This document shows positions 43,516-52,722 of a stretch of DNA of 64,000 bases, in pieces. The position numbers were made by a program, and so were the translations under genes. Source of the stretch: Candidatus Delongbacteria bacterium (GTDB taxonomy: Bacteria > CAIWAD01); the NCBI GenBank assembly GCA_041675285.1, contig JBAYTZ010000018.1:1-64000 (forward strand), in the 5' to 3' direction. The notes beneath the pieces were generated by a model that was not told the origin of the DNA, ran no database searches, and was given only the letters and a program-made list of their open reading frames with translations. Position 1 is the stretch's first letter, and each line of letters opens with the position of its first letter.

Positions 43516-45443
43516 TGTCCCACATCGTCATCGGCACCGCCGGCCACATCGACCACGGCAAGACCAGCCTGGTGCGCGCCCTGACCGGCATGGACACCGA
43601 CACCCTGCGCGAGGAGCGCGAGCGCCAGATCACCATCGACCTGGGCTTCGCCTTCCTGGGCGAGGACGTGACGATCATCGACGTGCCGGGGCACGAGCGC
43701 TTCATCAAGAACATGGTCAGCGGTGTGGCCACCATCGATTTCGTCCTGCTGGTGGTGGCCGCCGACGACGGAATCATGCCCCAGACCCGCGAGCACATGG
43801 ACATCCTGGGCCTGCTGGGGCTGGAACACGGGCTGGTGGTGATCACCAAGGCCGAGATGGCCGAACCCGACTGGCTGGCCCTGGTCCAGGACGAGCTGCA
43901 GACCTTCCTGCGCGGCACCTTCCTCGAGGACGCGCCCGTGCACGTGGTGGATTCGCTCTCCCTGCGAGGCATCGACGAGCTGCGCAGCGCGCTGGACGCG
44001 GCCCTGCACGCCCTGCCGCCCCGGGAGGGCCGGGGCGCCTTCCGCGAGGTGGTGGACCGCGTCTTCAACGTCAAGGGCCACGGCACGGTGCTCACCGGCA
44101 CGGTGCTGGCGGGCTTCCTGAAGAGCGGCGACGAGGTGGAGATCCAGCCCGGCGGACTGAAGGCCCGGGTGCGCGGTCTGCAGGTGCACGGCAAGGCCGT
44201 GGAGCAGGTCCGCCAGGGCGACCGCGCGGCGCTCAACCTGCAGGGCCTGGCCCGCACGGAGCTGGGCCGCGGCTCCTGGGTGGCGGCCCCCGGCCTGCTC
44301 ACACCCACCAGCCTGCTGGACGTGCGCCTGCGCGTGCTGCCCGGCGAGCTCCGCCTCAAACATCGCGACCGCGTGCGCGTGCACCTGGGCACGGCGGAGT
44401 TGATCGGCCGCGTGCTGCTGCTGGGCCGCAAGGCCCTGGAACCCGGCGAGGAGGGCTTCGCCCAGCTGCTGCTGGAGGAGGAGACCGCCGCCCTGCTGGG
44501 CGACCGCTTCGTGATCCGCCGCTATTCGCCCCAGACCACCATCGGCGGCGGCGTGGTGGCGGATCCCAATCCGCGCCGGCACCGGCCCTCCGCCGGGCAG
44601 GTGGTGGACCGGCTGGAGCGCCTGACCGACGGCAGTTTCGACGAGCAGCTCGAGAGCCTGCTGGACGATCCCTGGCAGCCGCTCTGGCAGGAGAGCGAGC
44701 TGCGCGCCCGCACCGGCGCGGAGCCCGACGAGCTGCGCCCGGAGCTGGAGCGCATGGTCGTCCAGGGGCGCGTGCGGCGCTGCGAGTGGGGCAGCCGCGT
44801 GCACTGGATGCTGAGCACGCGCTGGCAGGAGGCGGGGGAGCGGCTGCTGGAGCGCCTGCGCCGGCTGCACGAGGCCACGCCGGAACTGCCCGGGCAGCCT
44901 GTGGCCCAGTTGCGGGCGGACCTGTTCTCGCGGCCCGGCTGGCAGGCGCACGCCCAGCCCCTGCTGGACGCGCTGCTGGCGGAACTGGGCGGAAAGGGTC
45001 TGATCAAACTCGAGAATCGCTGCGCCAGCCTGGCCGGCCACGAGCCGCGCCTCTCGCCCGAGCTGCGTCGACGCACGGATGCCCTGGTGGACTGGCTGGA
45101 GGGCCAGGGCTACGGCGCGCCGCGGCTGGAGGATTTCGCCCAGGCTCTGGCCTGCGGCGTGCCCGAAGTCAAACGCCTGCTGGCCCTGGCGTTGCAGGAG
45201 GGCCGCGTGGAGCAGGCCACTGATCAGATCTTCCTGACCCGCGCGCGGCATCTGGCGGCGCTGGCCGAGCTGCGGGCCCTGGGCCGCAAGCAGCCCGAGG
45301 GCTTCACCGTCAGTCAGGCGGGCGCGCGCTTGAGTGCCAGCCGGCGCTTCATGGTTCCATACCTTGAAGCCCTGGACACCCGGGGCCTCACCCGGCGCGC
45401 CGGTAACTTCCGCAGCGTGGCCGACGGAGCGGGGGACTTGTAG
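43515..45443 (+). CDS. selB: Selenocysteine-specific elongation factor SelB
   Basis: A 642-residue translational GTPase that delivers Sec-tRNA to UGA codons marked by SECIS hairpins. The G domain has GHIDHGKTSL (residues 10-19), G2 ITIDLGF, DVPGHERFIKNM, and TKAE in place of NKxD. EF-Tu-like domains II/III follow (FNVKGHGTVLTGTVLAG, IGGGVVADPNPRRHR). The C-terminal half is made of the winged-helix repeats that bind SECIS RNA and are diagnostic of SelB. It starts at the stop of the DnaJ gene. No selenoprotein with an in-frame UGA nor a selC tRNA gene was found in this window. Confidence 0.95.
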   Translation: MSHIVIGTAGHIDHGKTSLVRALTGMDTDTLREERERQITIDLGFAFLGEDVTIIDVPGHERFIKNMVSGVATIDFVLLVVAADDGIMPQTREHMDILGLLGLEHGLVVITKAEMAEPDWLALVQDELQTFLRGTFLEDAPVHVVDSLSLRGIDELRSALDAALHALPPREGRGAFREVVDRVFNVKGHGTVLTGTVLAGFLKSGDEVEIQPGGLKARVRGLQVHGKAVEQVRQGDRAALNLQGLARTELGRGSWVAAPGLLTPTSLLDVRLRVLPGELRLKHRDRVRVHLGTAELIGRVLLLGRKALEPGEEGFAQLLLEEETAALLGDRFVIRRYSPQTTIGGGVVADPNPRRHRPSAGQVVDRLERLTDGSFDEQLESLLDDPWQPLWQESELRARTGAEPDELRPELERMVVQGRVRRCEWGSRVHWMLSTRWQEAGERLLERLRRLHEATPELPGQPVAQLRADLFSRPGWQAHAQPLLDALLAELGGKGLIKLENRCASLAGHEPRLSPELRRRTDALVDWLEGQGYGAPRLEDFAQALACGVPEVKRLLALALQEGRVEQATDQIFLTRARHLAALAELRALGRKQPEGFTVSQAGARLSASRRFMVPYLEALDTRGLTRRAGNFRSVADGAGDL

Positions 45444-45498
45444 AACGGGCTCAATTCCAGCCCCGCAGATGCAGATAATGAGGGGGATCGCCGGAATC

Positions 45499-45678
45499 GG
45501 GAGTCTGTCGGACTTGGCCACTTGGCGGGCTTCATCGCCCCACCCGGCCCGGATTTTTCGGAGCTTTCTTGCACATACCCCCAGTATGCGCTGCGAAATT
45601 TCCGAAGAGCCGGCCTCGACTGGAGCACGCGCGCCTGCGGCGCGAATCCCATCCAAGGTCCAAGCCCGACAGACTCCC
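45499..45678. mobile_element. 180-bp imperfect palindromic element
   Basis: GGGAGTCTGTCGGACTTGG (45499-45517) has an 18/19 inverted copy at 45660-45678. Pairing continues inward (GGCCCGGATTTTTCGGA with GCCGGCTCTTCGGAAAT in reverse) to a central CATAC-CCCCA-GTATG hairpin near 45574-45588, so the whole unit is one long, gapped palindrome. There is no reading frame or transposase. It fills most of the 45444-45771 gap between selB and the large surface-protein gene and would be part of that gene's leader or promoter region. Confidence 0.6.
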
Positions 45679-45771
45679 AGGGGGAATCAGCTTTGCCGGA
45701 CCTGCGCCAGCCCAAATCGGGAGGCGGGTCCGGCGCGGCGCATGTCCGGCGGGCAGAGCAAGGGAGACTTC

Positions 45772-48700
45772 GTGAGCGGCACAGGGCGGGTGATCATCGG
45801 GCTGGGGCTGGCCTGCGGGCTGGCCGGGACGGCCCACGGCCTCGTCACCGGCGTCACGCCGGCCCCGGGCTCGCGCTTAAGCCCCGGCCAGTACATCACG
45901 CTGGAATTCAGCCCTTCCATGACCCAGGCGGAGCTCAACCGCCTGGACGACCTGATCGAAATCCGCGACGAGCGGCGCGGCCGCATGTACTGGTTCGCCG
46001 CGGGCGTGGGCAACGCGCCCTACCAGCGGGTGGTCCTGATCCCCGACGAGAACTGGGTTCCGGGCGGCGCCATCCGGCTGGAGATGATGACCGACCCCAC
46101 CATCCCGGGCGCCACGCTCCAGGCCGCCCACTTCCGCTGGCCCTTCCTCTGCGACAGCTGCGAGTGGCTGGGCGTTCGTCCCTCCTGGTCCCTGCAGCTA
46201 CAGGGCGCGGCCAGCGAGGCGCTGGACGTCCTGCCATTGGACCTGGACCGCAACCGGCTGAACGACCTGGTGGTGGCGCGCCGCGAGCAGATGGTCTTCT
46301 TCCGCGTGGACACCTGCGCCTCCACGCCGCAGATCTCCGGACTGGGCGGCATGGCGCTGCCGGACTTCTCGTTGCAACGCGAGCTGCGTTCCTTAAGCCT
46401 GGGCACCAGCGCCGTGGGCGAGCTGCACCCGGGCGAGGGCCTGCTGATGCACACGGGCGGCCAGGACGAGGGCCTGCGCGTGCTGGCCCGCACCGGGCCG
46501 GACAATTCACCCGTCTTCACCCAGCTCCTGCTGGAGGACGGCACCTTCGCCGGCTCGCCGCTGCTGGCCGAGCCCATCCGTCTGGTGGGCGACCATCTCT
46601 GCCAGGATCTGCTGGTGGGCACGCGCGGCGGCGACCTGGTGCTCTTTCCCGCCGACGCGACCTGCTCGCAGATCGAGCCCGACTCCACGCGCGTCCTGTT
46701 CAGCGGCCTGGGCCAGCCCCTGGACCTGCTGGTAATCCAGGGCACGCGGCTGGCCCCCGGGGCCTTCGAGGACTTCGTGCTGGTGCTGGACGCCGCGCCG
46801 GAGCCGCTGCACTGCCTGGTCTGGAACGGCAGCACGCTCGATGAAGTCTGGACGGCGCCGCCGGATCTGGTGCAGAACCTGGAGCGCCTGGAGGCCTGGA
46901 GCGACGGCGATCCCGCCGGCCTGCCCGACCTGATCGCCTGGAACGGCGACGGCCGCGTGGTGGTGGTCTCCAACATCGATCCACAGACTCAGCAGGCGGA
47001 GATCACGGCCTGGGATTTCCCGGAGCCGCTGCGCGACGTGGAGTCGCTGCCCGACGGCCGCGTGGTCTTCGCCGGCTTCTCCACCGTGCGCTTTACTTTC
47101 GATCCCCGCACGGGCCTGACGGACACGCTCTACGCCGACCTGCCCGACGTGCCGCGCCGCCTGCGCGCCATCGACATCAACAGCGACGGCGACCACGACC
47201 TGCTGGTGCTCTTCCAGGACGGCCGCCTGCTGGCCCACCTGGACGAGCCCGTCGGGGCGGACCGCCTGGACCTGCCCGCGTCCCTGGCCTGGAGCCGCGT
47301 GGCGGTGGGGGACACGCTGCGCGTGCCGCTCACGCTGCGCCACCGCGGGCTGGCCGGCCTGATGCGCCTGGACGTCTCGCCGCCGCCGGCGGATCCGGAC
47401 TTCCCCTTCTCCTGGGACGACGTGGCGCCCCGGGACCTGGCGCCGGGCGACAGCCTGGTGCTGGAGCTGCGCGCGCACCCTGCCGTGGCGCTGGACAGCT
47501 GCTGGACCAGCGGCCAGTTCAACGTCTGGTGGAGTTTCCCGGGCTGCGTGGGCCAGAGCGGCCAGGCCGTCCTCGACCTCTGCTTGCAGGCGGGCCTGGC
47601 CACACCGCAGTTCGCGCTGGACAGCCTGGAGCTGGGCTCCGACTGCGGCGGGCACGCCCAGTGCGAGGAGAGCTGTCCCACCGGCGGGGTCTGGCTGCGC
47701 AACGGGGGCGAGGCCGATCTGCTGGTGCGCGACGCCTTCCTGGCCTCCCATCCCGACGACAGCCTGAGCGTGCCGGAGAGCTTCTGCCTGTTGGAGTGGC
47801 CCCAGGCCGCGCTGGCCCCGGGCGACAGCGCCCAGCTGCGGCTCTCCTTCTGCCCGCCCATGGACGGACCCTGGCCCTGGCGCCAGGGCGCCCTGCTAAC
47901 CCTGCGCACCAACGCCGCGGGCGCGGACAGCCTGCTGCAGCTGCCCGTGCTGGGCCTGCTCACCTGTCCCTGGCCGCCCCGCTTCACGGCGGACCTGCCG
48001 GAGATGCCGGAGGACCTGGCCGCCTGGCTGGATCTGGCGCCGCTGATCGAGGATCCCGATAACACGCTCTCGGAACTGAGCTTCACCCTGCACGGCCTGA
48101 CCGGCACGGGCAACCAGCCGGCGGACAGCCTCATGCGGCTGGACGAGCTGGACGGCCTGCGCCTGCACGTGACGCCGGGCCTGAACGTCAATAGCGCCCT
48201 CCACCCGCAGCTGGGGCTGGACCTGGAGCTGGCCGACCCGTCTGGCAACCACACGCGTGACACACTGCTCTTCGTGATCCGGCCGGTGGACGACGCGCCC
48301 TTCTTCCTGGGCGGGCCGGACTCGCTGCTCACGGTGCGCGAGGGCCGCACCCTGCGGCTGGACTTCCAGTGGGGCGAGGTGGACGGCGACCCGCTGCTGA
48401 ACGCCTTCACGCTCTACCGCGACGCGGCCCACCAGGAGCTGGTGGAGAGCACGCCTTTCAGCGGGAACGGCAGCTGGCGCTACGAGCGGGCCATCGCGCC
48501 GGGAGACTCCGCCTTGTTCAACGGTCAACTCTTTTGGGACGCGCGGCTGGCGGACCAGGTCGGGGAGCAGGGCTTCACGGCCGTGCTGGCCGGCCGCCTG
48601 CGCTTCACCAGCCGCCGGGACACGCTCAGCCTGACCGAGGACCGCGAACTGGTGTTGGACCTGGCGGACTGGCTGCTCAGCCCGGGCGAGGATCCGGCGG

Positions 48701-49851
48701 GCATGCAGTCCGAGCTGCTGGGCGTGTTCGGCACCGGGGAGCTGGCGCCGGACGAGGTGCTGGAAGTGGAGGCCCTGGACGGCCTGCTTTTCCGACTGAG
48801 CCCCGCACCGGACGTCAACCTGCGCCAAGTGCCGGGCCTGAGTCTGCTCTTCCAACTGCAGGAGGAGGGCCAGGCCGCCCGCCGTGACACATTGCGCGTG
48901 GCCATCCAGCCCGTGGAGGACGACCCGCGCCTGCTGCTGGCGCCCGCGGAGGGCACGGACCTGCCCGAGGGCGTGGAGACCCTGCTCAGCTGGGAAGTGG
49001 CGGAAGTGGACGGCGATGGGCTGGCGGGCGAGCTCCTGCTCAGCCACCATCCACTCTTCGCCGACACCCTGGCCCTGTTGCCGTTGGCCGGCGCGACCCG
49101 CCGCCTGGATCTGGCCTATCGGCCGGAGGTGGGCGACTCCCTTCGCCTGGGTGGCCGAGTGCACTGGCGCCTGGACGTGTCCGACCTGCCGCCGGGCAGC
49201 GGCTCTCTGCACGTGCAGCGCGGGCTGGACGTCCTGCAGTCGCCCCAGCAACTTCAGCTCAACCTGCGGGCCGCGCCGCCCGCCGAAGCCCACTGGGGCG
49301 ACACGCTCTCCCTGCCGGTGCGGATCTTCTCCGCCAGCGGCTATGTGGGCAGCCTGGTGCTGCGGCTGGAGCAGGACCTGCAAGAGGCCGCGCGACTGGA
49401 CTGGCCCTGGCTGGACCTGGGCGCCGCGGCCACGTTGGACACCAGCCTGACCCTGGTGATGCCCCTGGACGGGACGCAGAGCTGCTGGACCCTGCGCCTC
49501 TTGCCCGGCAATCCCGCCGAGGACGAGGCCGACAATCAGCTGTCGGACTGCGTCCAGCTGACCCGCGAGCCCCTGGGTCCGGAGCAGCGGGCCTTCTCGC
49601 CCAATGGCGACGGCGTCAACGACGAGCTGCGCTTCGTGTTCAGCGCGCGGCCCGCGGCGCGCCATTACCGGGTCGAGATCTTCGACGCCGGCGGCCGGCG
49701 GGTGGCGGCCCACAGCCTGGGCGCCGCCGAACACGCCTGGAACTGGGACGGGCGCCTGGCGGGCCGCGATCTGCTGCCCGGCGTCTACGCCTGGGTGATG
49801 CTGGACGGCGAGCACGTGCTGGCCCGCGGCCAGCTGGGGGTGGTGCGATGA
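45772..49851 (+). CDS. Giant surface protein with gliding-motility-type C-terminal domain (SprB-like adhesin candidate)
   Basis: The 1359-residue exported protein has a signal peptide (about residues 1-25). Repeated beta-rich domains follow, among them an FG-GAP/integrin-like segment (DINSDGDHDLLVLFQDGRL) and cadherin/Ig-like units (IRPVDDAPFFLGGPDSLLTVREG, EGVETLLSWEVAEVDGDG). It ends with a module opening RAFSPNGDGVNDELRFVF and closing DGRLAGRDLLPGVYAWVMLDG. That end is the CHU_C/type B gliding domain, a type IX secretion signal. GTG 45772 has GGGAG 6 nt upstream and is preferred to ATG 45742. It heads a nine-gene overlapping operon and is followed at once by a PorP/SprF-like barrel. Confidence 0.8.
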   Translation: MSGTGRVIIGLGLACGLAGTAHGLVTGVTPAPGSRLSPGQYITLEFSPSMTQAELNRLDDLIEIRDERRGRMYWFAAGVGNAPYQRVVLIPDENWVPGGAIRLEMMTDPTIPGATLQAAHFRWPFLCDSCEWLGVRPSWSLQLQGAASEALDVLPLDLDRNRLNDLVVARREQMVFFRVDTCASTPQISGLGGMALPDFSLQRELRSLSLGTSAVGELHPGEGLLMHTGGQDEGLRVLARTGPDNSPVFTQLLLEDGTFAGSPLLAEPIRLVGDHLCQDLLVGTRGGDLVLFPADATCSQIEPDSTRVLFSGLGQPLDLLVIQGTRLAPGAFEDFVLVLDAAPEPLHCLVWNGSTLDEVWTAPPDLVQNLERLEAWSDGDPAGLPDLIAWNGDGRVVVVSNIDPQTQQAEITAWDFPEPLRDVESLPDGRVVFAGFSTVRFTFDPRTGLTDTLYADLPDVPRRLRAIDINSDGDHDLLVLFQDGRLLAHLDEPVGADRLDLPASLAWSRVAVGDTLRVPLTLRHRGLAGLMRLDVSPPPADPDFPFSWDDVAPRDLAPGDSLVLELRAHPAVALDSCWTSGQFNVWWSFPGCVGQSGQAVLDLCLQAGLATPQFALDSLELGSDCGGHAQCEESCPTGGVWLRNGGEADLLVRDAFLASHPDDSLSVPESFCLLEWPQAALAPGDSAQLRLSFCPPMDGPWPWRQGALLTLRTNAAGADSLLQLPVLGLLTCPWPPRFTADLPEMPEDLAAWLDLAPLIEDPDNTLSELSFTLHGLTGTGNQPADSLMRLDELDGLRLHVTPGLNVNSALHPQLGLDLELADPSGNHTRDTLLFVIRPVDDAPFFLGGPDSLLTVREGRTLRLDFQWGEVDGDPLLNAFTLYRDAAHQELVESTPFSGNGSWRYERAIAPGDSALFNGQLFWDARLADQVGEQGFTAVLAGRLRFTSRRDTLSLTEDRELVLDLADWLLSPGEDPAGMQSELLGVFGTGELAPDEVLEVEALDGLLFRLSPAPDVNLRQVPGLSLLFQLQEEGQAARRDTLRVAIQPVEDDPRLLLAPAEGTDLPEGVETLLSWEVAEVDGDGLAGELLLSHHPLFADTLALLPLAGATRRLDLAYRPEVGDSLRLGGRVHWRLDVSDLPPGSGSLHVQRGLDVLQSPQQLQLNLRAAPPAEAHWGDTLSLPVRIFSASGYVGSLVLRLEQDLQEAARLDWPWLDLGAAATLDTSLTLVMPLDGTQSCWTLRLLPGNPAEDEADNQLSDCVQLTREPLGPEQRAFSPNGDGVNDELRFVFSARPAARHYRVEIFDAGGRRVAAHSLGAAEHAWNWDGRLAGRDLLPGVYAWVMLDGEHVLARGQLGVVR

Positions 49852-51566
49852 AAACCCGACTCACCCGGCTGGCGCTGGTTCTCACCATCGGTCTGGCGGC
49901 CCGCGCGGAAATGACCTTCACCGGTAACCCGGCCCTGCTGGGGCGGACGGACGCCATGCGGATCAATCCGGCCCTGGCGGCCTGGCGTCCGCTGGCCTTC
50001 TCGGCGGACTGGCAGCTGCTCAACGCGGGACTGGCGGGCGGCGCCGCGGCCATCGGCCAGGGCGGCTTCCAGCTGGCTGTGCCGCGGGTCAACCTGGTGC
50101 TACTGGGCGACCTGCGTGACACAGACCTGCTCAGCGAGAACGAGCTCAGCCTGGACTGGGCCGTGCGGCTGCGCAGCAACCTCTCGCTGGGCCTGGAGGC
50201 CGGCGTGCGGCGCTTCGGCTGGAACCGCGAGCGCCTGGGCGCCGACGCGCTGCAGGATCCCGTCTTCCGCGACGGCCTGGACCGTCTGCAGCCCCTGCTG
50301 GGCGCCGGGCTGTTCTGGGCGCCGCGCACGGACCTCTACGTGGGCTTGGGTCTCAAGCGCCTCAACCGGCCCAGCCTCTCCCTGGTCTCGTCGGCCCCCA
50401 AGGCCCCCGTGCGGGGCTACCTCGGCCTGGCCTGGCAGAGTCCCAGCTTGAGCCTGGGCCTGACCGTGGACAACCTGGCCAACCAGACCGTGGGCGGCGG
50501 CGCGCTGCAGGATCTGGGGAGCGAACAACGACCCAGTCTGCAGGCCGAATGGCGAGCAATGGAGACCCTCTCCGTCTACGGCGACCTGCGCCAGGACGGG
50601 CTGGCGCTGGAGTTCGCCACCCAGCCGCTGCCGGACCACGAGCTGGCCTATCGCTGGACCGTGCCGCTGGGAGACCTGGCGGAGCGCTCTGACGGCAGCC
50701 ACCGGCTGGAGTGGACCTACAGCCTGGGCGGCGCGCTGATTCCCGGCGGACCCTGGCGCGGCCAGCCCGCCCTGTTGCCCGGCGACGAACCCCGCGAGGG
50801 CGCCCCCTGGCTGGAGGCGCTGCGGCGTCGCTGGCGGCCGGAGCGCGCGCCCCTGCTGCTGCGCAGCCCCGTGCCGCAGCTGGAGGTGGTGGAACTGCAC
50901 GTGCACGTGGAGCCCGCGCTGCTGGAGCGCCTGGCCCAGGCGGGGGCGGATCCCGCGGCCCTGGCGGCCTCCGGCCTGACCTTGAACCCCGGCAAGGCCC
51001 TGACTCCGGACCAGTCCGGCGTGGTGAACGGCACCTGGTCAGCGGCCTGGTGGCAGCTCTCGGGCTGGCTGGAGACGCTGGCCTGGGACGAGGGCGTGCG
51101 GCCCGTGATCCACGTGGGCGACCGGGTGGAGCGGCTGGACGACCTGGCCAATCTCCTGGGGGCCGAACTGGAGGAGCAGCCGCTGCCCCGGCTGCCCGAG
51201 AATGGACGTCTCACGCTGCCCGACACGCTGGCCCTGGGGCTGGAGCTGCCCGAAGAGCTGGCCCGGCTGGCGCGCTCGTGGCGGCTGGAGGCCGAGCTCC
51301 CTGGCCAGGCGCGCGTGGTGCGCGAGGGTCGGGACGCTCCGCCCCGCCGGCTGCAGCTGGCGCTGGATCCCGGCACGCTGGAGCCCGGCGAGGCCCGGCT
51401 GCACGTCACGGTGGCCGACAGTCGCGGACGCCTGCTGGCGGACCGCACCCTCGTGCTGCCCGTCCAGCTCCGCGTGAGACACGTGCACTTGAGTGAGCAG
51501 GCACCGGGAGCGGCGCTCCCGGCGGGCGTGGACCGCATCCACATCCATCTGGACGAACATGAATAG
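49848..51566 (+). CDS. PorP/SprF-like outer-membrane protein with C-terminal extension
   Basis: The 572-residue protein has a signal peptide (ends ARA), then a ~290-residue barrel-like region. Its marks resemble PorP/SprF: GNPALLGRTDAMRINPALAAWRP, LSLGLEAGVRRFG, LQDPVFRDGL and LYVGLGLKRLNRPSL. A further ~270 residues, rich in Leu/Ala/Arg with LHVHVEP and DRIHIHLDEHE, are not part of known SprF proteins. SprF is needed to export and tether type B-CTD proteins encoded just upstream; the ATGA overlap with the CHU_C protein gene repeats that arrangement. The PorP assignment rests on motif pattern only. Confidence 0.6.
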   Translation: MKTRLTRLALVLTIGLAARAEMTFTGNPALLGRTDAMRINPALAAWRPLAFSADWQLLNAGLAGGAAAIGQGGFQLAVPRVNLVLLGDLRDTDLLSENELSLDWAVRLRSNLSLGLEAGVRRFGWNRERLGADALQDPVFRDGLDRLQPLLGAGLFWAPRTDLYVGLGLKRLNRPSLSLVSSAPKAPVRGYLGLAWQSPSLSLGLTVDNLANQTVGGGALQDLGSEQRPSLQAEWRAMETLSVYGDLRQDGLALEFATQPLPDHELAYRWTVPLGDLAERSDGSHRLEWTYSLGGALIPGGPWRGQPALLPGDEPREGAPWLEALRRRWRPERAPLLLRSPVPQLEVVELHVHVEPALLERLAQAGADPAALAASGLTLNPGKALTPDQSGVVNGTWSAAWWQLSGWLETLAWDEGVRPVIHVGDRVERLDDLANLLGAELEEQPLPRLPENGRLTLPDTLALGLELPEELARLARSWRLEAELPGQARVVREGRDAPPRRLQLALDPGTLEPGEARLHVTVADSRGRLLADRTLVLPVQLRVRHVHLSEQAPGAALPAGVDRIHIHLDEHE

Positions 51567-51597
51567 CGCAGTCCCAACGCAGACGAGGTCCCTGACC

Positions 51598-52329
51598 ATG
51601 CAGCAGCGAATCCGCGCCTTCCGGGCGCCCCATGCGGCGATCATCCTGACGCTGTGTTCCGTCCTGCCGGCGCTTGCCGCGGAGGGCGGGGCCGGCGACG
51701 CCGCCACCCTGCCCGTGCTGGAGATCCTGGCCATGGGCGGCTGGATCATGTGGCCCATCTACCTGACGCTGGCCGCGGGCGTAGCCCTCAGCATCTCGCG
51801 CTTCCTGATGATCCGCCTGGACCAGTCGCGCGAGAACGCCTTGCAGGACTGGAAACCCCGCGGCCGCAGCGCCGACGACGCCCTGAAGGCCATCCAGGGC
51901 ATGGAGACGGGCAGCCTGTCTCAGGCGGCCGTGGACATGCTCACCCAGTTCCGCGCCACGCGCAACCCGGAGTCCATGAGCGCGCAGATCGAGCGCCACC
52001 TCACCGTGCGCCAGGACTGGTTCAAGCCCTATCAGAACTGGCTGAACTTCCTGTCCGAGAGCGCCGGCGCGCTGGGCCTGTTGGGAACCGTGCTGGGCAT
52101 GTTCCAGACCTTTTTCGGCGGCACGCTGGACAAGGACAAGGTGCTCCACGGCATGGGCCTGGCGCTGATCACCACCCTGGTGGGCCTGGTGGTCAGCCTG
52201 ATCCTCAACTTCGTGCTGACCCTGGTACGCAACCATTTCGACAAGAGTCTGGACCGGCAATACCAGAAGCTCACCGAGATCCGGCAGGCCATGCTGGAGG
52301 CGGGGGCCCTGGATTCCCAGCGGTCGTAG
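51598..52329 (+). CDS. MotA/TolQ/ExbB proton channel protein
   Basis: The 243-residue protein has a cleavable-looking N-terminal signal (MQQRIRAFRAPHAAIILTLCSVLPALAAEG), helix 1 (MGGWIMWPIYLTLAAGVALSI), a cytoplasmic loop and two C-terminal helices. These include LNFLSESAGALGLLGTVLGMFQTFFG and MGLALITTLVGLVVSLILNFVL, the conserved MotA_ExbB signature (G-L-L-G-T-V-x-G-M...A-L-x-T-T-x-x-G-L). It forms the proton-conducting stator that powers a partner ExbD/TolR. ATG 51598 is chosen; ATG 51559, overlapping the upstream stop, is an alternative. Two ExbD-like genes follow immediately. Confidence 0.88.
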   Translation: MQQRIRAFRAPHAAIILTLCSVLPALAAEGGAGDAATLPVLEILAMGGWIMWPIYLTLAAGVALSISRFLMIRLDQSRENALQDWKPRGRSADDALKAIQGMETGSLSQAAVDMLTQFRATRNPESMSAQIERHLTVRQDWFKPYQNWLNFLSESAGALGLLGTVLGMFQTFFGGTLDKDKVLHGMGLALITTLVGLVVSLILNFVLTLVRNHFDKSLDRQYQKLTEIRQAMLEAGALDSQRS

Positions 52330-52341
52330 GAGCCTGAACCC

Positions 52342-52722
52342 GTGCTGCGACTCATCGACATCGTGCTGATCCTGCTGTTCGGCTTCATCTCGATCAGCCA
52401 CTTCGACAGCTCGGTCTCCGTGCAACTGCCCGAGGCCGGCCACATGCCCCGGCTGCAGGCCGAGTTCCAGAACCTGGCCGTGGTCAGCCTGAACGAGGCC
52501 GGGGCATTCGTCTGCGGCCCCGAGCGGCACCAGGTGGCCGACGCGACCGAGCTGCGCGACTGGCTGGCGGGCGAGCAGGCCGCCGGAGCCACCCAGGTGC
52601 GCCTGCGCGCCGACCGCGGCCGGCCGTCCTCGGAAGTGGCCCTGCTGCAGGAATTGTGCGGCGAGCTGGATCTGGGCCTGAGCCTGGAGATCATCCGCCG
52701 CGCCGAGGAGATTCGTCCGTGA
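52342..52722 (+). CDS. ExbD/TolR-like protein, first copy
   Basis: The 126-residue protein has one N-terminal helix with the ExbD signature aspartate (RLIDIVLILLFGFISI), then VSVQLPEAG, as in the mature start of ExbD proteins. A small periplasmic domain follows, with a TELRDWLAGEQAAGATQVRLRADRG pattern similar to ExbD (...l...l..r.......v.ira D...). It couples proton flow through the ExbB-like channel to periplasmic work. The GTG start follows the ExbB stop by 12 nt with GGAG upstream, and its TGA overlaps the next GTG. Confidence 0.8.
   Translation: MLRLIDIVLILLFGFISISHFDSSVSVQLPEAGHMPRLQAEFQNLAVVSLNEAGAFVCGPERHQVADATELRDWLAGEQAAGATQVRLRADRGRPSSEVALLQELCGELDLGLSLEIIRRAEEIRP

Noticed and set aside
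40351..45771. Search for selC and for an in-frame UGA selenoprotein near selA/selB
   Set aside because: No ~95-nt tRNA fold with a TCA anticodon and no gene whose similarity continues past a UGA was seen.
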